Source of the DNA: Chitinophagales bacterium
Lineage (GTDB): Bacteria; Bacteroidota; Bacteroidia; Chitinophagales; Saprospiraceae
Reading direction: 5' to 3'
Assembly: GCA_026928325.1 (NCBI GenBank)
Contig: JAIXKS010000021.1
Location: 1 to 47,953 of the forward strand
Length of the DNA stretch: 47,953 nucleotides
Shown: positions 9,600-17,548 of the stretch, piece after piece
Layout of the letters: each line of letters starts with the position of its first letter
Position numbering within the stretch: position 1 is the first letter of the stretch
Notes under the pieces: generated by a model
Database searches by the model: none
What the model was told of the DNA's origin: nothing
The model's input: only the letters and a program-made list of their open reading frames with translations
Translations under genes and position numbers: made by a program

Positions 9600-10150
9600 G
9601 ATATTTATTTACTTATTTTAATGCACGGCCTTAAATTATATTTTTTATAAAATCAAATCAGGCCGTTTTTTAAAACATTAAACAAACAACGTAAAAGCTA
9701 CATGCTTCATTATTAATAGACCGTTTCTTTCTTTCTAAAGTTACTAATCGGATATATGTAGCTTTACCATTATTTAATCCAGAATATTGTAAATCAATAT
9801 TTTAAATAAAATTATTGTAAAATTTCATTCGAATCTTTAACTTTAGTTTAACGGTAAAGTTTTTTAGCGATAACCCGATGTGATTACTCAAATTTCTAAA
9901 TGCAGTCTCGGAATTCGATGCGCCATTAGCCGGCATGAAAAACGGAAAATAAAAAAAATTGGAGAAATCATTAACCGTCTTAATCAAAACTTTCAGCATA
10001 TAAATGGATAAAACCATGCGGCAAAAAAGGAACCTTGGATGAATTTTGGATATTAATCAGGTCTTCCTATTGTTTTGCTATGGATTGTCCTTTTCATTTC
10101 AATAAATCCATTAACTTTGCCTCACTTCATTAAAAAAATGCAAAAATCTT
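9600..10150. other. Long intergenic region with one spaced inverted repeat
   Basis: About 550 bp lie between divergent transcription units. The only structure seen is an inverted repeat, GTAAAAGCTACAT at 9691-9703 and ATGTAGCTTTAC at 9756-9767, pairing over 12 bp with one bulge and a 52-nt loop. A 71-codon minus-strand frame (9802-10017) has no recognisable features and is probably chance. TAACTTTG at 10112-10119, with TTG at 10085-10087 (24-bp spacing, slightly long), may be the hutH promoter. Confidence 0.45.
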
Positions 10151-11638
10151 ATGTCCGATTTTATAATTGATAGCGTACCACTAACTCCTGAAATAGTCAT
10201 GCAGGTTGTATCTCAAGGCCAATCCATAGCGATGTCTGAACCTGTTAAGCAAAAAATACAAGCCAATCGGTCATACCTTGAAGATAAATTGGCCGACCCC
10301 AATCGAATTGTTTATGGTATAAATACCGGTTTTGGCTCTTTGTGTAATGTACGGGTATCGGAAGAAAATCTAGGTAAATTACAGGAAAATCTCGTTCGTT
10401 CGCATGCATGTGGCATGGGCGACAAAGTACCACAAGATATTTGCCAACTCATCCACTTTTTAAAAATTATCAATTTAACCCGTGGTTGTTCGGGTGTTCG
10501 AGTGGAGTTGATTCAAAAACTGATTGATCTCTACAATGCAGGTATTTACCCTGTGATTTATCAACAAGGATCATTAGGTGCTTCCGGTGATTTAGCACCC
10601 TTGGCCCATTTGAGCTTACTCCTATTGGGTGAAGGAAAAGCATACCACAAAGGTATCGAATGTGCCACCGCAGCCGCTTTAAAAGCTGAAAATATCACGC
10701 CGATAGCTTTAAAATCAAAGGAAGGCCTTGCCTTATTAAACGGAACACAGTTTTCATTGGCTTACGCAACCCATATCATCACCAAAGCCGAAAAATTGTT
10801 TGACCTTGCCAATAAAGTAAGCGCTTTGTCTATGGATGCCTACCTATGCGATATAGCGCCATTTGACCATCTGTTGCACGATGTACGCCCACATCAAGGA
10901 CAAAGAAAAACTGCCGATCAAATATATAATCTCTTACTTGACAGCGAACTCCGGAATGTTACCAAGCAAAGCGTACAAGACCCGTATTCTTTCCGTTGTG
11001 TGCCTCAAGTACACGGTGCATCATGGACAGCAATCAACCACGCCAAAGAAGTGATAACTACGGAGATTCACGCAGCTACGGATAATCCCATGGTTTTTGA
11101 CCAAGAGGATAAAATCCTAAGTGGCGGCAATTTTCACGCACAACCATTAGCATTAGTGTTGGATTATCTAGCTATCGCACTTGCGGAACTCGGCAATATA
11201 TCCGAAAGAAGAGTGTACCAATTGATCAATGGAGATCGAGGATTACCGCCATTTCTCACCAAATATCCAGGATTAGACTCGGGATTTATGATCGTACAAT
11301 ATACAGCTGCATCCATCGTCAGTCAAAACAAACAATACTGCACACCGGCATCTGTTGATTCTATCGTATCGAGCAAAGGACAAGAAGATCACGTCAGCAT
11401 GGCCGCCAATGCAGCAACAAAATGCGCTAAGGTAATGGACAACCTTATTTCATTAATAGCCATAGAACTACTTACAGCAGGTCAAGCTTTTGAATTTAGA
11501 CGACCGACAAAGTCTAGTCCTACCCTTGAATCCCTTTATGCAGATTTGAGACAAAATGTTGCCGTATTAGAAGAAGACCGCATCATGCACGATGACATGG
11601 TAAAAGTGGTATCCCTCGTACAAAAGATGATTGGGTAG
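10151..11638 (+). CDS. hutH: Histidine ammonia-lyase
   Basis: HutH deaminates L-histidine to trans-urocanate and ammonia, the first step of histidine catabolism, in the cytoplasm. The 495-residue protein has the MIO cofactor triad Ala144-Ser145-Gly146 inside GSLGASGDLAPLAHLSLL. It also has the substrate-binding VYGINTGFG (residues 54-62), QDPYSFRC and the C-terminal SSKGQEDHVSM. Length fits the family. Context does not settle whether it is a tyrosine-using relative, but the conserved His in RSHACGMG and the overall match favour histidine. No other hut gene is in the window, so it is a stand-alone unit followed by a bidirectional terminator. Confidence 0.93.
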   Translation: MSDFIIDSVPLTPEIVMQVVSQGQSIAMSEPVKQKIQANRSYLEDKLADPNRIVYGINTGFGSLCNVRVSEENLGKLQENLVRSHACGMGDKVPQDICQLIHFLKIINLTRGCSGVRVELIQKLIDLYNAGIYPVIYQQGSLGASGDLAPLAHLSLLLLGEGKAYHKGIECATAAALKAENITPIALKSKEGLALLNGTQFSLAYATHIITKAEKLFDLANKVSALSMDAYLCDIAPFDHLLHDVRPHQGQRKTADQIYNLLLDSELRNVTKQSVQDPYSFRCVPQVHGASWTAINHAKEVITTEIHAATDNPMVFDQEDKILSGGNFHAQPLALVLDYLAIALAELGNISERRVYQLINGDRGLPPFLTKYPGLDSGFMIVQYTAASIVSQNKQYCTPASVDSIVSSKGQEDHVSMAANAATKCAKVMDNLISLIAIELLTAGQAFEFRRPTKSSPTLESLYADLRQNVAVLEEDRIMHDDMVKVVSLVQKMIG

Positions 11639-11698
11639 ATTATCTATCCCATAAAGCAGGTGGGCAAATATTTAAACCCATTATCCACACAAAAAAAA

Positions 11699-11733
11699 AC
11701 AAGGATTCCCGTTTTTTATACGAGAATCCTTGT
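11699..11733. terminator. Bidirectional terminator between hutH and the hydrolase gene
   Basis: The stem ACAAGGATTCCCG / CGAGAATCCTTGT (13 bp, one wobble or mismatch) has a TTTTTTATA loop. It is preceded by a run of nine A residues, which becomes a U-run for transcripts coming from the minus-strand hydrolase gene, and is followed by GATTTTA for hutH transcripts. Confidence 0.8.
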
Positions 11734-11769
11734 GATTTTATAGGTATTTCCTTCTATGCTTTAAAGCTA

Positions 11770-11928
11770 GTGCTCTGTCCATAAAAAGACTTAAATAATA
11801 ATGGAAGTTATTTTTTAAAAGATCAAGGCAAAAAACGCAGGCATAGTGGTAACTATGACGAGTATTTTTTACGATGAGATTTAAAAAAGTAACGACATTT
11901 CATTAAGATATTTTTGTTGACGGAGCAC
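11770..11928 (+). repeat. MITE-like palindromic element, copy B (complete, 159 bp)
   Basis: This is a complete copy. The left end is GTGCTCTGTCCATAAAAA; the right end, read inward, is GTGCTCCGTCAACAAAAA. TA flanks both sides (11768-11769 and 11929-11930), each within CTAG. The centre is the CATAGT-GGTA-ACTATG hairpin. It sits between two convergent genes, with its right end 5 bp beyond the stop codon of the hydrolase gene. As RNA it would fold into one long hairpin, so it may also act as a 3'-end structure for that gene. Confidence 0.9.
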
Positions 11929-11933
11929 TAGAA

Positions 11934-13382
11934 TTACTTGCTAATGACTAACTTTTTATTGGCAATCAAACCATCCTTGCCAATCAAGGTTACGATGTAA
12001 ATACCACTTTCTAATGCGGATACATCAATGGCTGCCTTTGCGCTACTATAATCCTGAACAATACGTTGGCGGGCATCCATGTCCCATACGATTACTTGAA
12101 CATCGGATGCGTCATATCCATCTATATAAAGTACGTCTTGCGCTGGGTTTGGATAAACTTGAATTGAGACGTCTTCTATCGTATTGAAGGTAGATGTTGT
12201 AACAGATTGATAGATTAGGAAAAACAATAAAGTCTGGGTAAGTGTTGGCCCAACACAAGTACCATGATCCCCATTAGAATCTACATCTGTGACTATTAAT
12301 GTATTGGGGTCGGCACCTCGGGCATACATTGAGTCCCGAGCTATGATGCTGTTTTGATATGGAACGATATCGTCTCCCTTGCAGTAAAAAATCCTAGTTG
12401 GGGACTCTGGTGTCCATTTGTATGCATCGTTTTCACGCAATATCTGATTGACCGGGTGTTCTGGATCGTTGACGATGGCATCCAAAACATCTCCACGAAA
12501 TAATCCCTTAATCAATAAAACACCAGTATTGGTAACCAAGTTAACAACCATGCGCTCATTAAGCGTTGTCAGGGATATTTCATTATTGTAGTAGCTTTGA
12601 ATATCGTCTATATATTCTGGATTAAAAATATCTCCCAAATCATCATAAAATCCATAAACCTCATTCATACCTAAAACGGTAACTGCAATAAATGCCGGGG
12701 CTAAATAGACATCTTCACCCAGCATCAGATCGCGCATAGCTCCTGAAAGACTATATGGGCCTGACAAATGTGTTGCCGCAGTGACAGAAGATGCTCCATA
12801 TTTTTTTTGTGTACCTTCTTGAAAGACCATTGAAGCATATCCACCTTGGGAGTATCCTGTTATGAACAATTGATTATTCAAGGAAAGGTCGTTATCCGGT
12901 GCCCAATTGCGAACGGCATTTACCATGTCATCAGTTGCTGAAAAGGTCGTGGATGCATGAACGTAGGTTTGAAATCCTCTTGCATCTCCCATACCCACAA
13001 AATCGGGCAATAAAGACACAAAACCCATACCAGCAAAGAGAAGACCTACCTGACCTTCGCTTCCTCCATTACTACCAAAACGTGAAGGAACACAAGTTTT
13101 GCAATCTGAAGTTCCATGTTGATAAACCAATACAGGATACGTCAAATTTTTACTATCGGGAACGACAAGTAAACCAGATAACGTATCTAAAGCACCTTTT
13201 GCATCTGCAGATGCATAATTGACTTTATAGAAGGTAGCACCATATTTGACCAATGGCAAATTAAATGCAGCGATAATCTCTTGTTTGGTATAATGACCTT
13301 TTTCTGTAACAGAAACGATCTCTTGCGCGGACGCAACTTGGTAAATGATAAAAAATAATAGAATTTGTACTAATTGTTTCAT
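11934..13382 (-). CDS. Secreted alpha/beta hydrolase (lipase-like) with T9SS sorting domain
   Basis: This 482-residue secreted hydrolase probably acts on esters or lipids. A signal peptide covers about 1-20 (ending QVASAQ). The alpha/beta fold shows VLVYQHGTSD (oxyanion-loop region, about 84-93) and the nucleophile elbow GYSQGGYAS with Ser178. Likely acid and base follow in CKGDDIVPYQ and SNGDHGTCVG. This layout resembles secretory lipases of the LIP family. The C-terminal T9SS type A domain (about 400-482) has VYPNPAQDVLYID and LESGIYIVTL. A MITE copy sits just past its stop codon. The substrate is not deducible from sequence. Confidence 0.87.
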   Translation of the reverse strand: MKQLVQILLFFIIYQVASAQEIVSVTEKGHYTKQEIIAAFNLPLVKYGATFYKVNYASADAKGALDTLSGLLVVPDSKNLTYPVLVYQHGTSDCKTCVPSRFGSNGGSEGQVGLLFAGMGFVSLLPDFVGMGDARGFQTYVHASTTFSATDDMVNAVRNWAPDNDLSLNNQLFITGYSQGGYASMVFQEGTQKKYGASSVTAATHLSGPYSLSGAMRDLMLGEDVYLAPAFIAVTVLGMNEVYGFYDDLGDIFNPEYIDDIQSYYNNEISLTTLNERMVVNLVTNTGVLLIKGLFRGDVLDAIVNDPEHPVNQILRENDAYKWTPESPTRIFYCKGDDIVPYQNSIIARDSMYARGADPNTLIVTDVDSNGDHGTCVGPTLTQTLLFFLIYQSVTTSTFNTIEDVSIQVYPNPAQDVLYIDGYDASDVQVIVWDMDARQRIVQDYSSAKAAIDVSALESGIYIVTLIGKDGLIANKKLVISK

Positions 13383-13540
13383 GATAAATGCATTATTTCA
13401 GGCTCAAAAGTAAAGGTTTGTATTTAAATAAAGCTACATTTTTATGGTATTTATGCGTTTCATAATCGAATTTTGTGACGATTGTCCTAAAACATAGCTA
13501 CATTTGTCCTACTTTCTTCCAAATTAAACCCTATTTTGAT

Positions 13541-13906
13541 ATGAAATACCGCATGTTTATACTCATCTCTCTTAGTCTTTTAGCATGTAATCCTAAAGCC
13601 TTACCTACCGTCTTTGTCCAACAAGAAGGCTATGCTTTGCTCAAGGTTTCCCACGAAACTACAAGGGATGAATTAAAAGACATTCAAGCCCAATTAGAAA
13701 AACAAGGTATTTCCTTAGATTATTTTTCTTCTGCTTTCTATGAAAATGGCCATTTGCAAATCCTCAAATTGATGGTAACAACACCCGAAGGTCATTCCGG
13801 CCAGACAACCGCTGATATTGTCAATTTACAATACCGATATTACGGTTTTATTTACCAAAAAGGCGGATCTCCAGTATTTAAAATAGGAGAAATACCTGAA
13901 GATTGA
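13541..13906 (+). CDS. Small predicted lipoprotein of unknown function
   Basis: The start is placed at the ATG that begins MKYRMFILISLSLLAC, because this gives a proper lipoprotein signal with lipobox LLAC; an upstream in-frame ATG at 13475 would bury the signal. The product is 121 residues and probably anchored to the inner or outer membrane. The mature part is soluble, with a helix-like KDIQAQLEKQGISLDYFSS followed by beta-strands. I do not recognise a domain; the C-terminal region is reminiscent of small TonB-associated or M56-linked domains, but this is weak. A TACATTTG box at 13499-13506 with TTTG at 13472-13475 is a plausible promoter and also favours the downstream start. Confidence 0.7.
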   Translation: MKYRMFILISLSLLACNPKALPTVFVQQEGYALLKVSHETTRDELKDIQAQLEKQGISLDYFSSAFYENGHLQILKLMVTTPEGHSGQTTADIVNLQYRYYGFIYQKGGSPVFKIGEIPED

Positions 13907-14003
13907 TATTCGATTGTGGATTGAATTGAAAGTTGAAAAATACAAATTGTTCATGCCAAATAATCGACAACCATTTCAAACGAATCCAATAAATCAACAA
14001 AAA

Positions 14004-15566
14004 TCACGAGCTACAAGAAAGCATAGAGCAACCTACCTTCTCTAGTGCCCAATCCGGCCTTTTGGCAAACCATCTTTCATATTGAGGCTGTTCCTCATAA
14101 GGTCGTTTCAATAAGGTAAACAATTCGTGCAAAAGACCATAATCTCCAAGATCTGCCGCTTCTATAGCGAGTTGAGACATGTAGTTTCGTAGCACATATT
14201 TAGGATTGACCTCATTCATTTGTTGCTGGCGTAGGCTATCCGTGGTGTCTTCAAGTGCAATTCTTTTTTGATATGCCATTAGGACGTCTTCCAGTAATTG
14301 CTCTTTTTCCGGAAGCCATTCATCCTCATAAAATGCAGGTTCCAATAATGATTTCATCTCGGATATAGGCATATCCTTGGTAATTTTAGCCAATAAGCGG
14401 AAAAATATCGTATAATCCACATTACATAGATGCAAAACTTGTTCGATATTTTTTATCAAGGTTTTATCGCTCTCCATGGCTGTCATCAATCCAAGTTTTA
14501 CACGCATCATAGCTGTATATTTTTCGATATATTGCCCGCTAAACCCTTCAATGATAGATTTTAACGCTTCTAAATCTTGGATCAATGGATATAAAGCATT
14601 GGCCAATTGGAGTAAATTCCATTGTGCAATGATTGGTTGATTGCCAAAACGATACCGACGTCCCGGCATATCTGTTGTATTGGGCGTCCAATTTGGATCG
14701 TAATTATCCAGCCAGCCATAGGGTCCATAATCGATGGTCTGTCCCAATATCGACATATTGTCTGTATTCATAACGCCATGAACAAAGCCGACACGCTGCC
14801 AGTCCACCACCATATCACATGTTTTGATAGCGACTGCCTCAAATAGTTTTAGATAACACGCTTCCGTTCCTACCAATTCGGGATAATGATGCGCTATCGT
14901 ATAATCCAACAATTGCTTGAGCTTGACTTCGTCCTTTCTTGCCGCCCATATTTCGAAGCTTCCAAACCGTATAAATGACGGTGCTACCCGACTAAGCACG
15001 GCGCCTTTTTCATATGCCGGATGGCCATCATACAACATATCTCGAAGCACTTCGTCTCCCGTCAAGACCAACGATAATGCCCTTGTTGTCGGTATATGCA
15101 AGTGATGCATGGCCTCACTACATAGAAACTCTCTGATTGATGACCGCAAAACTGCCAAGCCATCTGCTGTTCGAGAATAAGGTGTAAGACCAGCGCCTTT
15201 CAGTTGGATCGTTTGCATACCTTCGATTGTTGAGATTTCTCCCAAGTTGATGGCCCTACCATCGCCCAATTGTCCTGCCCAATGTCCAAATTGATGTCCA
15301 CCGTAACACATCGCATAAGGAACAGATCCCGGTAAAACTCCTTTTCCAGACACGACATCAAGAAAAGCATCCGATAAAACATCTTCCTCTCCGAGATTCA
15401 ACAAGCGTGCTACGTCTTCACTATGAATCAATAACACCGGTGCGCTAGGATGCCTCGGTTCGACTTTGGAATAAAATCCGGTATGTACCTGTCTTGGATA
15501 ATTATCTTCTTGCGGATCTCCCGGAAGGGAATCCGTAAATATATTTTGAAATTGAAATAATGACAT
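14004..15566 (-). CDS. selO: Protein adenylyltransferase SelO (YdiU/UPF0061 family)
   Basis: SelO is a pseudokinase-fold enzyme that transfers AMP from ATP to protein Ser/Thr/Tyr residues and is linked to oxidative-stress responses in other bacteria. The 520-residue protein shows the family landmarks: YAMCYGGHQFGHWAGQLGDG, LKGAGLTPYSRTADGLAVLR, FVHGVMNTDNMSILG with the catalytic Asn/Asp region, and DYGPYGWLDNYDPNW. The C-terminus ends in a cysteine motif, MLSCSS, like the conserved terminal Cys of the family. It appears to be transcribed alone; no redox gene is adjacent. Confidence 0.93.
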   Translation of the reverse strand: MSLFQFQNIFTDSLPGDPQEDNYPRQVHTGFYSKVEPRHPSAPVLLIHSEDVARLLNLGEEDVLSDAFLDVVSGKGVLPGSVPYAMCYGGHQFGHWAGQLGDGRAINLGEISTIEGMQTIQLKGAGLTPYSRTADGLAVLRSSIREFLCSEAMHHLHIPTTRALSLVLTGDEVLRDMLYDGHPAYEKGAVLSRVAPSFIRFGSFEIWAARKDEVKLKQLLDYTIAHHYPELVGTEACYLKLFEAVAIKTCDMVVDWQRVGFVHGVMNTDNMSILGQTIDYGPYGWLDNYDPNWTPNTTDMPGRRYRFGNQPIIAQWNLLQLANALYPLIQDLEALKSIIEGFSGQYIEKYTAMMRVKLGLMTAMESDKTLIKNIEQVLHLCNVDYTIFFRLLAKITKDMPISEMKSLLEPAFYEDEWLPEKEQLLEDVLMAYQKRIALEDTTDSLRQQQMNEVNPKYVLRNYMSQLAIEAADLGDYGLLHELFTLLKRPYEEQPQYERWFAKRPDWALEKVGCSMLSCSS

Positions 15567-15614
15567 ATTGTATAGCTATCATTATATAACAATCTAGATA
15601 GCTAAATCGTTGAA

Positions 15615-16163
15615 TTAGTCCCAAGTAGTGACTGATGCACCATCAATAAACACATCTTCTAATACAGACGATCCATTTAGGATCTTAATCATGGCGCAAA
15701 TCTTAGAATCCGGCTCTTGAAGGAGAACCGACAAACGCAAATCTGCCGTCTTTGCCTTGTTTTCCTCCATATAAAATTGCTCAAATGGATATTGGATATA
15801 GATATTATCGGCATCCCAATGCGATAGTGTAACCTGAATATAATCAGAAGTATGCGTAAATGGTACAGCAGATATATCCTTGATTACCGCAAAGTCATTT
15901 TCATCAGTATCGATTTCGAGATATAGGTTCATGCCCGGACTATACTTGAGCTCCGACTTTATAGGAAGATGATCTTGGTCGAATTTAAGACTTAAATACC
16001 TTCCGGTAAATGGATGCGACGGATCAACAGGTCTAACTTTAAAACAAAAATGATTGCCCGAGACTAACACGCGTTTTTTATCCACAATAATAGAAATAGG
16101 TGCTAACCATTGAAGGATAACTACAACCACAAAAGTGACGATTACTATCATTTTATTATTCAT
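15615..16163 (-). CDS. GDYXXLXY-type membrane-anchored protein (COG4929-like)
   Basis: This 182-residue protein has one N-terminal transmembrane anchor (about 5-24) and a periplasmic beta-rich domain. The family's usual GDYVxLxY sequence appears here as HPFTGRYLSLKFDQ, a diverged form with Gly-Arg in place of Gly-Asp. It overlaps the upstream DUF2157 gene by 8 bp, which indicates translational coupling. This pairing is common in several phyla, which supports the identity despite the altered motif. The function of the family is unknown; a membrane complex with the DUF2157 protein is the obvious inference. Confidence 0.8.
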   Translation of the reverse strand: MNNKMIVIVTFVVVVILQWLAPISIIVDKKRVLVSGNHFCFKVRPVDPSHPFTGRYLSLKFDQDHLPIKSELKYSPGMNLYLEIDTDENDFAVIKDISAVPFTHTSDYIQVTLSHWDADNIYIQYPFEQFYMEENKAKTADLRLSVLLQEPDSKICAMIKILNGSSVLEDVFIDGASVTTWD

Positions 16164-17427
16164 GGCGATGACTTTTTTTAGTTAGATAATAATTGGTCAT
16201 AAAAAATGCTATTCCTATGATTGCAAAAGCCAATCCTCGAATGAGGTAAGACAAATCACTTTCAAAAAACCGGCTTAAAATTAGCATGGCAATGATAAAT
16301 AAGCCAAAATTAATCGTCAACAAGGAATCACCTCGAATGCCGCGCACCATAATCATCACACCCACAGCCAAGGCTAGCAAATTTGCCAAAATAAAGAAGT
16401 AGGCATGAACCGTCAATAGCAAAATAAACATTGGAATCAGGATCAAATCCAAATCAATCAGATGCTGCCATTGCCATTGCTTACGCCTTATATACAACCC
16501 TATGGCTATTATGCTAAGCACTATCAGCACAACAAAAAGAGGCGAAGATAAAATCTCTCCATCATGCCAACTTTCCTGTACTTCATCCCAAAATCCTGAA
16601 AATCCAACCACAAATAACGTAATCACCATGCCTATCCGCCCTGTTTGTAAATATGCATTGGCAGCACTTGGGATTCCTTCAAACCAATACAAGTGTCCCA
16701 AATGATAAAACAAGGTAAACAATGCCATAAATGCGAACAATAACACAACACCAGCATTGACACCAAGAGGTATTAAACTTAAAATAATAGCGGATGCAAA
16801 TAACCAATGAAGCCAATAAACAGCATTTCTATGCGCATGCCTTCGGATCAGTAGGATATAATAAGGAAGTAAGGTAGCGATAATTCCGTAAAAATACCCA
16901 AATATTAGATTGGTATCATCACCAAATCCATAGGCTAATACGTACCAAGTGATAACAACGATACTCAACATGGCCAAGATAGAGGCATTCAGCAAATATA
17001 CGACCGGAATGCTCAAAGCAACCCACAATGCGTAAAACTGGCCTTCCGGATCGCTAACATGGTAAATCTGTGAGGTGATAAATATCGTCGTAGCCAAACT
17101 AAAAAACCAGATGATACCACCTACTTCTTTTAAACTTGATGATGCATCCTTCCTTATCAATACATATCCGGCTAAGATCTGAGACAATGACAATGGTAAA
17201 AAAGCAATAATAATGCGAACATTTTTACTGAATGTATCCCAATTATGCGCCAGAATAAGGATGATTGCCAGACCGACAAATATCGCTCCAAAAGCACCTA
17301 AAATCAACGACAACCTATTGGGTTGACTAACCCTCCTTTTGTCATAATACTGACTAATCTCTAACGCTTGTTGTTGAGAAATCAGATTTTGATCTACTAA
17401 TTCTTCCAGCTCTTTTGGTTTTAACAT
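16156..17427 (-). CDS. DUF2157 multi-pass membrane protein
   Basis: This 423-residue inner-membrane protein has a soluble N-terminal segment (about 1-40, LVDQNLISQQQALEISQYYD) typical of DUF2157. It is followed by some 12 hydrophobic helices. Its last 8 bp overlap the start of the GDYXXLXY gene, and the two form a two-gene operon. No enzymatic motif is visible. The family occurs widely beside COG4929 proteins, but no role has been established that I know of. Confidence 0.85.
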   Translation of the reverse strand: MLKPKELEELVDQNLISQQQALEISQYYDKRRVSQPNRLSLILGAFGAIFVGLAIILILAHNWDTFSKNVRIIIAFLPLSLSQILAGYVLIRKDASSSLKEVGGIIWFFSLATTIFITSQIYHVSDPEGQFYALWVALSIPVVYLLNASILAMLSIVVITWYVLAYGFGDDTNLIFGYFYGIIATLLPYYILLIRRHAHRNAVYWLHWLFASAIILSLIPLGVNAGVVLLFAFMALFTLFYHLGHLYWFEGIPSAANAYLQTGRIGMVITLFVVGFSGFWDEVQESWHDGEILSSPLFVVLIVLSIIAIGLYIRRKQWQWQHLIDLDLILIPMFILLLTVHAYFFILANLLALAVGVMIMVRGIRGDSLLTINFGLFIIAMLILSRFFESDLSYLIRGLAFAIIGIAFFMTNYYLTKKSHRHE

Positions 17428-17548
17428 ACCATTTTTTACTTTATATTCTAATTTTAAAAACGGTCAGTTGTATGATGTTGTTGCATTTTGGTGGTAATAA
17501 ATGATTGCTTATTTTGACACCCATAAGGAACTCAAATACTAACCCGTG

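Noticed and set aside
9802-10017. A 71-codon minus-strand open frame upstream of hutH.
   Set aside because: No signal peptide, domain, ribosome-binding context or neighbour link; composition looks like AT-rich non-coding DNA.
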